Positions 34,408-45,785 are shown, numbered from the stretch's first letter. The stretch: DNA of 64,000 nt from Plumapathes pennacea (GCA_964036295.1 OZ038467.1:5077001-5141000), one strand, 5' to 3'. Numbers and translations are program-made. The notes: a model not told the origin generated them from the sequence alone.

Positions 34408-37400
34408 TTATTGTCGTCGGCCTCCCGCACAACACGTCTTGCTCGTTCCAGGCTTCTGCTCGTTTTTCCCAGGTCTCTCTCCGACTCCTGCAACATCAAA
34501 GACGTTGAAAATTGATAAAATCTTCTAAGTTTTTTAGAGAACCGTGTGGCAAATCCCCACCCAAGTTTATGGCTAGAGACGTAAATTTTGCCGCCATTGT
34601 TTCCTCGCTTTGTTGTCGTCGGCCATTAGTTCAGTACTTTGTCGTCCAAGATTGTTAGTTTCCTAATATCATAAAACTCACGTAAAACATCCGAGCCAAT
34701 TTGTGTGGCTTCTCGTCTTTGTTTGTTATTCTCCAGTTCCCTCAGGATGGCTTGTTCAAACATGATCGCAGCCATTCGCCTGAAGAATTCCTTCACGTTT
34801 TTGCCTGGGGGAATCGATGCAACACATTAACACTCCCACACAACAACAACAACCAATGTGTCACTACATGCGCGCGTTTATATGGAGAAAAGTTGACCCG
34901 GAGATCAGGAACACCCTCCTTCTTGAATTATCCTGGGCGCGCCAGCTATTCACACATTTCTCCATAATCCTAGTGAAACGTTCACATGAAGTGTCCCTGA
35001 CCCCTGAGACAAGCTGTGATCTCTAGTGTAAACAGCTCGCTTCGATTTATAAAGAAATGTATGAACAGTTGATACGCCCAGGGCGACTCTTGGAGGACGG
35101 CGCCTCGGGTCCTCCGTCGGACGACTCTCCTCCATATAAACAGGCGTACTGATCAGCGTGAAGGGGCATACCCGACTTGGATGAGACTGCCCAGTACTCT
35201 GCATTCAGATCATTTGCTATTTGAATAGCTTCCTGTTCCATATCGTGCAAGTCGTTTTCTTTCTAAACGTAAATAATGAAACATGATTAATACTGAACTG
35301 AATCATCAAGCTGTAGAAATGCCATAGCTCACCACAGTTAAAAACTCTTGTGTGATGAGACTAGCTTCAATATCACACAATCTAAGCCTTGACCGAACGG
35401 ACGCCAAAACTATCAAAAGAACTGGACGCTTGATTTAACCCTTTCACTCCCAAGAGTGACCAACTTCAAAGTTTTTCTTCGGTTTTTCACCAGAGATATA
35501 TCACACAGTATGGAGAACTTGGCTTTTGATACCTTGCTCGGATGAAAGCTGATTGAACTATCAGTTCTCACTACCTCACTCGTGCATTTTCTTCTTAAAA
35601 GGTTGGGAGAATCTGCAGCTTGATCTTGGGAGTGGAAGGGTTAATACCTCTTTAATTGTATTTTAATTGAATAAAGTCTGTGCAAGTTCCACAAAATTAG
35701 CACTCAAACGAACAAGCTAGGGTCCAACTTGTAACTTGATCTATAAATAACCGAACCATCAAAAGTTGATTAACATGTACTAGAACCATTTACTGCCTAG
35801 AACAGTCTGCCAAGAATAACAACATTTTTTTTTCGCCTTTTTTTAACATCAGTCACATTGTAATCATATAAGTTTCGAGTGAAATTTTCAAGATAACAAA
35901 ATTCAGGTGAGTGCAGTTTCAGGTGCTTTTTAAGAAATTTCACAAGTTTATCACATAGATACAAATATTTCTTGTAAGGGCAAGTTTATTTATTATGACA
36001 AGGGGGAATGAGGATGTTGAAACATGAACCATGAAATTTTAGCAGCCCCCCCCCCCATCCCTCCGCCCCCCGTAGTTGAAAAGAATTTCAGAGCCCCATC
36101 ACTTCTAACATTTTTTAGAGCCCCCTTCAAGTGTCTAAATTTTTTCGCAGCCCCCCTCAATATCCTCATCCACCCCCCCCCCCCCCCCCCATAATAAAAT
36201 TGAATTTAACGAACTTTCCCTAAACTGAAAAACCTAAATAAATAAACATTTCTATCCATCATATCTATCTGTTTATCGAGGGCCCAAACGGTAACCCCAA
36301 GCTCAAAATGCTGGTTATCCCAACCTTTTGAATAAGAAAACGTATGAGTAAAGTGGTGAGAACTGTTAGTTTGGTCAGCTTTCATCTGAGCAAGGAATCA
36401 AATGCCAACTAAGTTCTCCATACTGTATAACATTATGATCATACATCTCTGGTGAGAAACCAAAGAAGAAAATTGAAGCTGGTCACTCTTGGGATTGAAA
36501 TAGTATAATACTTACACAAAGATCCAGCTTTGATCCAACAAGAAATACCTCAGGGCAGGTGCTGTTGTTTTGGTGGAGTGCCTCTTGGACCCATTTCCTG
36601 AAATCAACACAATATTTTGATTAAACTGAAGGAGTTGTTCCATGATACCATGCCAGAGCTTGAAATTAACTTCTATGCTCAGTTGTCCTTTGAACAACCA
36701 CAAGTCATGTTTTGGCACAAGCAAGCAAGGAACAGCTTTATCCATACCTTATGTACAAAAACAGAATGATAATAATAATAATAATAATAGTAAAGCGTAC
36801 ATTATTACAGGTATTGGTCAACCTAGAAATAACTAAAAAGCTAATCTAGTTTGGTGACACATTAAGTTTAAAATACAAAATACAGGTCTGGTACAAGACA
36901 GCTAAATGACAATGGTTGCCCATACAATCTCTTGGTGCCTTACTGAGCAACTGCACGGTAAGGAAATGTTTAGATTTTTTGTCTTTGGCCTATGTAAAAA
37001 TACATACAGTTGAACCTCCCTGAGCGACCACCTTCTTTAAATGACCACCTCTCTTAAGCAAACACAGTAAAATGACCGAGTGGTCCCTCAGTCAAATTTC
37101 TGCTAGTGAAACCCCTCATAAGCGACCACAACCACCTTTTTGGCTCACCGTTTGAGTTTTTCTATTGTTTTCTACCTCCGGTAAGCGACCACTCTATGCT
37201 CTCAAAGGGCAATTTTCTGAGCAAGGCCTAACCTGCTTGCAGAAACTGGACCAGACAAAACACTGACATATGTATTGTAACGTGCAACAGGACACAAGGC
37301 TGATTTCTTAAAACTCAATCTGTCATTCACTCACTAAAACTACATTATTTGACACTGGTTGTGACTTAAAGTTGGATCTCACTTAGGCCTCCCATGGTGA

Positions 37401-40400
37401 GAAATTCCTGTAACCGACCACCTCCTGTAAGCAACCACTTAAAGCCGAACGAAGGGTGGTCGCTTCAAGAGGTTCTACTGTACATGAAAGGAAGCCATGG
37501 AAGGTAAGAAAAGGTGAGAAACATTGTGGGACTATACAAAAAGAAAGACAGACATTAATATTTTAAACAACTGTATGGCTGGTTAAATGTTTGCACAAAC
37601 TACTTTTTGTGGTTTTCTAATGATCTGCATCAGCACTACTTGCTACGAAAACTGTTTCTACAAAAATGAGTAAAAACTTGGAAAAACCTTTTTTTTTCCA
37701 TTTATTGGTGGTTTGTCGAAGAGTCAAATTTTTTGTGTGAAAATGTCAGACTCTCCTTGGACTTGTTTAGCAGGGCAGATACCAGTAACCATTTCTAGCA
37801 TTTTAGGGTAAAAATGAAGAAACAAACTTATATACCACTTTCATGTGTGTAGGCAAAATAAGGAGGCTTGGTAGATTTTCCTTGCCTTTCCTTTGATACG
37901 AGATATCAAGTAATAGCATTAATAAAACATCACCGCTACAGGTTACATTCAAATTTCCTATTTCCAAGTTCTCAGGCTGGTACCTTACACTAGTAGCACT
38001 CAGTTTCAAGCAATAAATTTTCATTGCTGTAAGAAGTGTTTTTCACTCAAAGTAAAAACAGGGTTTCATGCAGATGAAAAAGAAAAAAAAGATTGTTTTC
38101 CCCTGATAACACTGAAAAAAAAAAAAAGCCTCATGAGCTCTCGGAAACACTCATTACAAGCTTATGAACTGTTACTTATGAATTTGCTCAACAAAGTCCC
38201 ACTTCCGGTTAATAAGAAATCAGTAAAAATGGCGCGAGAATTTTGAAAACCCCCGCAAACGAGAACTTATTATAGTATATACCATGTGTGGTTCATTCAT
38301 CTCTAAGAGGAAACAGTGAAACACAGTTAACATCTTTATTAAAACTATAAACAGAAGAATTTGAATTTTGGCGCTTATAAAATAACGACAACTATTTACA
38401 TACGAGCGGGACAGAAGTAGTTTATGGCTTGAACTTTCGTGAACGTGGTGGCTCCTAATGGAACCGTTGTTTGTGTTGGACACTGGTGTCCTAATATTCT
38501 TGGCTTTGGGATCCCTTCTTGCCTGGCGCTGCTGCCTTTCCGGTCTTCTTGGGCAACAAAACTGCTTGGATGTTAGGAAGCACACCGCCTTGGGCAATGG
38601 TAACGCCTCCGAGAAGCTTGTTCAGTTCTTCGTCATTTCTCACAGCGAGCTGAAGATGACGAGGGATAATTCTGGTTTTCTTGTTGTCGCGAGCGGCGTT
38701 GCCCGCCAATTCGAGGATCTCGGCAGAGAGGTATTCGAGCACTGCCGCCAAATACACTGGAGCTCCGGCGCCAACGCGCTGAGCGTAATTTCCCTTGCGA
38801 AGAAGGCGATGGATACGACCGACTGGGAATTGCAATCCCGCCCTGGATGATCGAGTCTTCGACTTGCTTCCCTTCGCTTTTCCTTTGCCACGTCCAGACA
38901 TCTTCAGATACTTCTTCCGCCGACTTCGATAGAAAGTGATACTGAATATCGTTGAAGAGTCATGATTTATTCACTTCGAGCGGATCGAAATGCACCAATC
39001 GCAATGCACGAATAGAACGAGCTGTCATAATTCTGACCTTTCACTGTCGAAAGTCTGTCTTCTCAGAGGTAAGTGTGACAACGGACGAATCAGAGGACAG
39101 GCATTTCGATCCGCATATCAATTGATCCGGACCTGTATCCCATATAAATCTGTTTCGAACGTAAGAGCATCTTCAAAATCTTTATTTTTTTCTCCTTTGT
39201 ACGTTGCAATTCAATCGAATTTTTTAACAATATGCCTGGAAAGGGAGTTGTGGGAAAGAAAGGGGATAAAGCCGCGGCTAAAAAAGTTGTCGCTGGAGCA
39301 AACAAGAAAAGAACTCGCAAGCGAAAGGAAAGCTACGCGATTTACATTTACAAGGTGATGAAACAAGTCCATCCTGACACGGGCATTTCAAGCAAAGCCA
39401 TGAGCATCATGAACTCCTTCGTAAACGACATTTTCGAGCGGATTGCTAGCGAAGCTTCGCGTCTCGCACATTACAACAAGAAGTCGACTATCACTTCCCG
39501 CGAAATCCAAACTGCCGTTCGGCTACTTCTGCCCGGAGAGTTGGCGAAACACGCAGTCAGCGAGGGGACGAAAGCAGTCACCAAATACACCAGTAGCAAG
39601 TAAAGATTACGTCGCAATAAGAGGGTTGATGTCAGAGAAACCGAAGGACAAGTCAAGGATTTGTGGGCCAATTGTGAAAGTCCCTGATATTTGATCCCAA
39701 AGAACACCAGTTGTGAACATTGAACAAAGAACACCAATTGACTCTGTCCCACATTGTAAAGTAGCACATGTTTGTTATATTTTGATTTGATTTTTTCCTC
39801 ATTTTTGTTAGCCTTTCTTTTTTATAGCGGGGAAAAGATCCTATTCCTGCCATCTTGGCTATTTTTCGTTAGAATATCCAGTGTAGACTCCCTTTTACTG
39901 TGAAGCATCTACAACCCCAAAGATATATTTGTCACATTCTATTTAGTCTTTATTCTTACCTTGTGTTTTGCAGTGATACATGATCTGTAAGGTCGAACAC
40001 CGCGATAATTACTGCAAAAAGATATCCAGTCGTCAGTTATCTTGTCCATTTGTAAAAATAAACTTGTATATTAATTTGTTTAACATCAAAAGTATCTTGT
40101 CTTAATATCTCTATCCTATAAAATATGGGGCTGTCATTAAGGTATTTTAGCCAAACCACAGATACCTCAATGTAATACCAGCTCTTCAGAGAACTAGGTT
40201 GACTGCGTCGGCATGGTGGAAGACAAACTGGTGTATCAACTAGGTGTTGATGAGGGTAATGGAATGCTGTAAAAGAGACTAGCTGACGTTTCGAGCGCTA
40301 GCCCTTTGTCAGAGCTCTGACGAAGGGCTAGCGCTCGAAACGTCAGCTATTGTCTCTTACGGCGTTCCATTACCCTCATCAACACCTAGTTGATACACAG

Positions 40401-43005
40401 ATACCTCAGTTAAACTTAGATTATATATTCCAGCTGTTTTGGTGCAACAATATCGTCAAGAAAACTATGCTTGCTATAAAAGTAATGCAGGCACAGCTCC
40501 AAATCAAAGGCTTAATATCAAATGGTGGTCATTACCATGTGAGCCTCTGTAGTATGCTGTAGCCATGCATTTAAATCTTTCCTGTCCTGCAGTATCCCAA
40601 CTGTGGTTACAGAAACAGAAAATTATTAGGATCCAGTTGTCCACTGACTGATAGTTGAGGAAGGTGATGACAGCTTAAAGTTTGGCCAAAGAAAAAAAGA
40701 TTTTTATAAGGCTTTGTTTGCCAGAATTGACTTGCCACTATTTTGGTCCATAGCTCTGAAAGTTTGTACATTCCCAAAGTTTGCTATGCTCTTTCCAGTA
40801 GTGTGTCCTATATTTATTTTATACTGTGACAAAGCCATCTTCTGTATTGCTGGCTATTTCAAAATAATTATTGGTTGGTCATACAGTCGCTAGCCTCCCT
40901 GCGCAGATGCTCTAAGCTCATCACTAAAAGATTCCTCCCCCATGAGCTCAGAGTGTTTGCACAGGGGGCTACACAGTCGTCTGCCATAAAAGAAATTGAA
41001 TTTGAAAACTCTCAGCCCATCCAAGCATGGATGCGGGAGCAAACCTTGAGGAACTGGTCCACTGACAAAATGCTGTTCAGGAGCTGTCAATGACACTATA
41101 TGGTATTGCACTTGCTCAACATTCACTAAACTAAGTTGCTAACAGTTTCTGCATGTGATATCAAAGTCAACTTTAAGAATGAAAACTTACATCTGCAAAT
41201 TGCACTCGTGATCAAGAATTTGGAATCTTTCCACCTGGAAATCCACTCCTATTGTGGCCTTGTAATCACGATCAAAGAAATTGCGGCAATATCTGAAAGA
41301 AAAAGACACCCACACACTAAGAAAAGGATGACAAACATGTCATGAATATCAAATAATGTGGAACTATGTTTCAACCTTAATTCTCATTATTTTACTGACC
41401 TGTTTACAAGACAACTCTTCCCAACAGCTACATCACCAACGAGTATGGCTTTCAGGACCTTCAACCTAATATTGTAAGGCCAGTTTCAAACATTGAATTT
41501 TTCATGTGCCTAACTCAATGTAAATTAGCTCAAACAATGGAGTTTGCTCATTTGCATTGAGTTTGGCAAGGCATTGGTGTGACATTCAAAACAGGCCAAA
41601 AAGAGAATCTGTATGACAAATTTCTTCAGAAGTCAGACAGTCATACAAAAATGTAAGTCTTTGAGCATTTACTTTACTCATGAACCTCACAAGTATTGCT
41701 TTCTAGTGAATACATACGAAATGTTGCCAGTATTTCCACAGGAGCATGCTTCCACCGTTTTAACATGAAAGTTGGGAGCCTGTCTTGGGGCAGCATCCTT
41801 CATGTAAGGCTGTTGAAAATCATAATGGTGAAGACCCTTGTTTTTAGTGCTTGATTATGTTTGTCACATAATAAGGTTGCAGACATACGGTAAGCTAAAA
41901 TCCGACCTTACTTGCACATCCCTATTACAGTAAGAGGAATTTGGAAAATGCAGATCAAGCTTGCTCAGATAAAATCTGCATGATTGAACTCCATTCTTAC
42001 TACAAAACTCATGCACTTTCTTCTCAACTGTTTGGGGAAATTTGTTTATTAGCTTAGAAGTGAAAGGGTTTCGTGTTATGTGTATTTATCTCGCAACCAA
42101 ATTGCAGAAGCTGTGTGACTGCATAATATAAAGCCCTGGCCAAATGGCTGCAACATTTCAATGCAACAATCTTGCAACATTGCATGCAACATGTTGCCTC
42201 CGTTTGGCCATCCAGTTCCTCGATGTTGCATGATGTTGAATATGCAACTTCTAATGCAATGAAAAATTGTGCAACTGAAATTGCAGGAAACATCTACTCT
42301 ACACAACATTGCAAAGAAAGTTGCCAGTGTCAACTTGCAACCTACTTGCAACTTGCAATGCTTTACTGTAATCAGCATTGCATCACAAGCTGTAAATTGA
42401 AATAATTGTCTCAGACATGTATTAAACACAGCTGTCCTCAGTGCTCTTTGTGAACTAATTGAACCTGCCCACAAGAAACCTCTTGAGGGATCATCAGTAA
42501 TAATAAACTGGAGAATGTCAATAATTACAGTATAACCACGCCATTTACTGGTTTGAGAATCAACTGTAACGTGTTTCAATCCATCAAAAACTATGAAAGA
42601 CGATGTTGGCTCGACCTCCACTCTCAACCCAACATATAAACTGTATGGATATTAAATTTTGAGCTTAGGGTAGGAGCAATTGCCTTAAATCAACACACGT
42701 ACTGGTGGAAATATAAACACCCATGACAAATGTCAGAAAATCGTCAACCAGCTGAGCTGTCACGAGCACAAATAACATAAATTCGAATGCTTCCGGTTGG
42801 CAACTGCATATGGCTAAAACTTGACGGGAAAAACGTCCTAAGAAAATTGTGTCCTTTCAACTGAGCATTGTTTCTTTCCTGGAGTTCATTAATGGAGTTT
42901 TAGAGAAACTTTGCATTGAGAACCGATTAGAGACGCGTTCATTTGACACAAAAGTAAGTTCACCTTGGGTAGCTGTGTGATATTGCGGTCTTTTGCCTCC
43001 GCCAT
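34408..43005 (-). CDS. Rab34/Rab36-family small GTPase
   Basis: Membrane-traffic GTPase; vertebrate Rab34 acts in ciliogenesis, macropinocytosis and lysosome positioning. Ten coding exons: 42964-43005, 41718-41809, 41400-41465, 41191-41292, 40536-40600, 39960-40011, 36516-36597, 35172-35262, 34682-34804, 34408-34487; frame is continuous, 264 aa. Start is MAEAKDRNI in good Kozak context. Motifs: P-loop GDVAVGKS (55-62), switch I region [17 protein letters not shown] (103-110), GSKLDL (161-166, Ser instead of Asn as is usual for Rab34), AEYWAVSS (188-195). The long N-terminus with VEACSCGN matches the Rab34/36 branch. The C-terminus has Cys257-Cys258 followed by AGGRRQ, so the prenylatable pair is not terminal. 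Intron 6 hosts an H2A.X/H2B pair. I cannot separate Rab34 from Rab36. Confidence 0.93.
35439..35640. mobile_element. TTAA-flanked MITE (CCCTTTCACTCCCAA family), intact copy
   Basis: Begins CCCTTTCACTCCCAAGAGTG and ends CTTGGGAGTGGAAGGG, inverted repeats of about 16 bp. TTAA flanks both ends (35435-35438 and 35641-35644). No coding capacity. It is one of at least six family copies between 35 and 57 kb. Confidence 0.85.
36030..36192. repeat. C-rich low-complexity tract
   Basis: Several runs of 7 to 20 C separated by AGAGCCCC-like sequence, inside a Rab intron. Confidence 0.85.
36295..36500. mobile_element. Degenerate CCCTTTCACTCCCAA-family MITE, inverted
   Basis: Reads as the reverse complement of 35439-35640: GTCAGCTTTCATCTGAGCAA, TTCTCCATACTGT and GGTGAGAAACCAAAGAAGAA match the complement of the intact copy. 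Ends are decayed. Confidence 0.65.
37007..37480. mobile_element. TA-flanked pogo/Tigger-like MITE
   Basis: CAGTTGAACCTCCCTGAGCG at the left and CGCTTCAAGAGGTTCTACTG at the right form imperfect inverted repeats of about 24 bp, flanked by TA on both sides. Internal GCGACCACC-like repeats occur. CAGT-GAACCTC termini with TA duplication are typical of pogo/Tigger-type non-autonomous elements. It lies in the Rab intron next to the histone pair. Confidence 0.75.
38335..38340 (-). promoter_or_regulatory. Candidate poly(A) signal of the H2A.X gene
   Basis: AATAAA on the minus strand about 150 nt after the H2A.X stop. A polyadenylation signal would fit a replication-independent histone variant. Confidence 0.45.
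38450..38465 (-). terminator. Possible degenerate histone 3' stem-loop
   Basis: Minus-strand GGTTCCATTAGGAGCC can form a 6 bp stem (one G-T pair) with a 4 nt loop, 25 nt after the H2A.X stop. Size and position fit the histone mRNA stem-loop, but the loop ATTA differs from the usual TTTC or TTAC, so function is doubtful. Confidence 0.3.
38491..38901 (-). CDS. Histone H2A.X
   Basis: Intronless 136 aa core histone. N-terminus [20 protein letters not shown], the H2A fold with [20 protein letters not shown], the acidic-patch region [11 protein letters not shown], and a C-terminal tail ending SQSQEY. The terminal S-Q-E-Y is the ATM/ATR phosphorylation motif that defines H2A.X, which marks DNA double-strand breaks in chromatin. 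The gene is divergently paired with H2B 330 bp away and lies, in the same orientation, within intron 6 of the Rab gene. Downstream are a weak stem-loop candidate and an AATAAA. It could serve as both bulk H2A and H2A.X, as in some lineages. Identification is secure. Confidence 0.97.
   Translation of the reverse strand: MSGRGKGKAKGSKSKTRSSRAGLQFPVGRIHRLLRKGNYAQRVGAGAPVYLAAVLEYLSAEILELAGNAARDNKKTRIIPRHLQLAVRNDEELNKLLGGVTIAQGGVLPNIQAVLLPKKTGKAAAPGKKGSQSQEY
38902..39231. promoter_or_regulatory. Bidirectional H2A.X/H2B promoter
   Basis: A 330 bp spacer between divergent histone starts. GCGGATCGAAATGC (38980-38993) and GCATTTCGATCCGC (39101-39114) are a perfect 14 bp inverted repeat, placed symmetrically near the middle. 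CCAAT is at 38995-38999. TATAAA at 39143-39148 stands 84 nt before the H2B ATG. An A/T-rich GAATAAAT on the minus strand near 38964-38971 could serve H2A.X. The repeat core ATTTCGAT resembles the histone octamer ATTTGCAT, but that link is inference. Confidence 0.75.
39232..39603 (+). CDS. Histone H2B
   Basis: Intronless 123 aa core histone forming the H2A-H2B dimer in nucleosomes. The tail is [20 protein letters not shown] followed by [10 protein letters not shown]; the core contains [38 protein letters not shown] and [20 protein letters not shown]; it ends VTKYTSSK. The tail is unlike vertebrate H2B, while the core is nearly invariant. It is divergently transcribed from H2A.X and is antisense to its host Rab gene, running towards Rab coding exon 6 at 39960-40011. 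No canonical histone stem-loop was seen after the stop; the first AATAAA noted is at 40057. Confidence 0.97.
   Translation: MPGKGVVGKKGDKAAAKKVVAGANKKRTRKRKESYAIYIYKVMKQVHPDTGISSKAMSIMNSFVNDIFERIASEASRLAHYNKKSTITSREIQTAVRLLLPGELAKHAVSEGTKAVTKYTSSK
40231..40398. repeat. Perfect-ended foldback element
   Basis: GTGTATCAACTAGGTGTTGA at 40231 pairs with TCAACACCTAGTTGATACAC ending at 40398. The arms continue with GAGGGTAATGGAA and its complement, and CTGACGTTTCGAGCGCTAGC and its complement near the centre. It lies in a Rab intron. Confidence 0.85.
41950..42070. mobile_element. Decayed CCCTTTCACTCCCAA-family fragment
   Basis: Contains TGATTGAACTCC, CTCATGCACTTTCTTCTCAA and GAAGTGAAAGGG in the order seen in the intact copy at 35439-35640, with internal losses. 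Part of a Rab intron. Confidence 0.5.
42130..42420. repeat. TGCAAC-rich repetitive region
   Basis: Dense repeats of GCAAC and its complement GTTGC, for example AACATTGCATGCAACATGTT and CTTGCAACCTACTTGCAACTT, with several short palindromes. GGCCAAATGG near 42136 and CCGTTTGGCC near 42201 form a short inverted pair. Probably a dispersed element in Rab intron 1. A long minus-strand open frame over it (42076-42627) has no protein character. Confidence 0.6.
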
Positions 43006-43559
43006 GCCTCTCTCGAAGCTGTACCTAGACGACAAAAGAAACAGTAACCACACAGCAAACAGAGTCGCGGTTTCAGTCAAAGTGATAACCGTACACAATT
43101 CAGACAGCTGAATGTTATAAACCGTTTCAGGATAACTGCACTTACCCGATAAAAAAATTAGTTGAGAGTAAACACAAAAAACTGAAATCACGGACACCGT
43201 TCCTTATCACGTTGGTAGTCCTTATGAGTATAGAAAGAGTCAAACCCAGAGCATTTTGGGCCTCAGTTTACCGTCAGAAAGTCTTGTTTCCGTTGGTATT
43301 TGCACGGAGATTTGGCTGATAATAAACGAGTCCGCTGGACACAGTTTGTTGTGGTTCGCGGTTTCCATCACGACGAACACGACCGTTCCCTCCCCCGACA
43401 GTTGTACTGGTCCGGTAGGCGCAAGTGGGCCAGCGGAAACGGGCCGACACAAACAAAATATACAATCCAACTCCTTGCATGAGAAGTTTGTGTCGCTTGT
43501 GAAAACGAAGCTTTACTTAGGCCGGGTGGGATATCGAGGGATTGCATGTAATAAGTATA

Positions 43560-43700
43560 GTTATTACACGAAAAGTCGCCAATACGGCTGTATTTTTATT
43601 CGTCAGTTTTATTTAGTCGTCTCGCCTGAAGCAGGCTCGAAAAAGTAAAACCGACTCGTAAAAATACTCCGCCGTATTGCACTCCTTCCCGTGTAATAAC
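43560..43700. repeat. Hairpin element with GTTATTACACG ends
   Basis: GTTATTACACGAAAAG at 43560 pairs with the sequence ending CCCGTGTAATAAC at 43700, and CAATACGGC with GCCGTATTG inside. A small foldback of 141 bp. Confidence 0.7.
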
Positions 43701-43713
43701 CTCTTTGTAATCG

Positions 43714-43862
43714 CATGATTTTGAGTGCAATTTGGAATAAATTAGCGCGAGTAAATTTTTCAAAGACCACAAAATTGACGAGCGCCGCGCGAGTGCAATT
43801 TGTGGTCTTTGAAAACTTTACGAGTGCTCATTTATTCCAAATTAATTGCACGAAAAATCATG
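43714..43862. repeat. Hairpin element with CATGATTTT ends
   Basis: CATGATTTTGAGTGCAATTT at 43714 pairs with the sequence ending GCACGAAAAATCATG at 43862; inside, CAAAGACCACAAA pairs with TTTGTGGTCTTTG. It follows the previous hairpin by 13 bp. Confidence 0.75.
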
Positions 43863-43879
43863 TGACTACTTTTTAATAC

Positions 43880-44170
43880 CATGCATACAATAATTTACGT
43901 CACAAAATATTTTTTCAATTTCGTTGCAATGGCAAGTGTCTCAAAAACTTTGTTTTCTCGTAAACAGGATCGGAATCGTCCTAAGGAAAACATGGGGTTT
44001 CTGTTTGTTTGGCTTTTCAAGTACGCGCGCCAGCTTTTGGCAATTTTTAATTTCAAATTTCTGCACCCTTAATTTCACATTTCTGCACTGTTAATTACAC
44101 ATTTTTGCACAGTTTGGGATAAATTGACGTGCACTCAGCCAATCAGAATGCAGAAATTATTGTATGCATG
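43880..44170. mobile_element. MITE with 17 bp terminal inverted repeats
   Basis: CATGCATACAATAATTT (43880-43896) is the exact reverse complement of 44154-44170. The 291 bp body includes the triplicated phrase AATTTC(A/T)(A/C)ATTTCTGCAC. No coding capacity. Confidence 0.75.
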
Positions 44171-45652
44171 TTATTAGAGTGGGTAACCGAATGTAACATC
44201 AAGAGAAAACATAAGGGGAGAGAGAGGGAACAAATGGCGCCTGACATCTCCATTCTGGTTTTGGTAGTCTTTCTCATTTCGTGCGGAGAAGTCATACAAT
44301 AAAAAAACTATGTTGCTTCCATGTTGCACCAATATCTTTATTCCTGTAAACCAACATCACCGCCACACTAACATTTATTTTATACAATATATGATTCCGA
44401 CATTCATTCACTCACTCACTCAACAAATGAAGACCCATAATATAACATCAGCCACACTGTCATTCAACAGCGCTACATTTATTTAAAAAATGCATAAAAC
44501 AAAATGAAATGAAACAAACATTTTCCCAGTCAGTTGTGCTTGTGCATAGAAAATCGATCCTGTACAGCGTTTTTCCTTCTATCTACACCAATGTACACAT
44601 TTAAATGCAACCGTTTACTTCAAAAAGTTGTGCGTCCTAATGTTTGGTTTGGTAATATTGAACTACCTTATAAAAACTCCATATAGATACACAGGCAAGG
44701 AAATGCATCCTACTTCTCTGACTGGAATTTTTTTCAGGGAACAGATTTTCTTGCGGTTCTATAAAGCCTACAGTACCCTAAAACCCACATTACTTTACAG
44801 TAGAAATTGTTCAATATTCTGGCCTTTCGATAAGACATTTAAAAGTGTTTTACATTTCCCTGCACATTTAAACACACGAACCAAGCGCTGTTGCAACTAT
44901 GCACCTGAGACATCAAATTGAAAAATATAATTATGTGTAAATGTTACTGTAAACACTTTCGATTGGTTGACATTATCAGCCAATCAGGAGCGAGGGTGCA
45001 AGTGGTCGTACGTTGTATTTACTCGCACTGCAAAAATTAAAAGTAAAAAAAAAATAAAATACAATTGTGATACTTTGGCTTCTGGTTGGTGGATGTTACA
45101 CTCCAGGGCTCGGTTGTGCAAAGCATGGTAAAGATAATCATCAAAATGCTGGATCATGTTTTAGCCTGAAAACGGGCAGGTTTCACTCAGAACTAAGCGT
45201 ACTTGATAAGTTCTGAGCCAAAAGAAGCTTTCTAGGTCGTCTTTGAACAAAACTTTTCAGTTTGCTGGTCAAGAGGAAGAAAGAAAAAGTTGGTTAATTA
45301 TGGTTAGCTTAATCGGGCTTTGAACAACTGGGCCCAGCCTGTAATCACTTGGTTTTCAGTCGAAATACAATCAAGAAACGCTTTATGAACATATGCTTGA
45401 AGTCACACCAACGTTTCTTACAACCTGCAGCAACTTTACCAACATTCAGCCAGATATGCTATTTAAATTATATCAAACAATATTACCGCCTCGTATTTTC
45501 CCATATGAAGAAAATAACAAGATACGATTTTTTAAATACTGATGCATGGACTGAAGTGTAAATTCGCACACCATGCTCTGGGAATTCTCACATCACCACT
45601 CCAACATGAAAACCACCAATTCCTGACCTGCCAAATGAAACTTAGCCTGGTT

Positions 45653-45785
45653 TTCACGAGCGACGCCGCAAGCATAAGCGCAAGAGTTCACGATGAAAAC
45701 TGACTCGACGCAAGCGCAAGCACAAGGATCAAAATTTCGCCTTTTCCACGCGTTTGCGCTTATGTTTGCGTCGCTCGTTTTCACA
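45653..45785. repeat. Foldback with GCGACGC/GCGTCGC arms
   Basis: TTTTCACGAGCGACGC near 45653 pairs with GCGTCGCTCGTTTTCAC near 45769-45785; inner AAGCGCAA and TTGCGCTT also pair. Confidence 0.65.

Noticed and set aside
38458-38850. Plus-strand open frame of 130 codons
   Set aside because: Antisense of the H2A.X gene.
42076-42627. 183-codon minus-strand open frame in Rab intron 1
   Set aside because: Half of it lies in the TGCAAC-rich repeat; it has low-complexity composition and no homology that I recognise.
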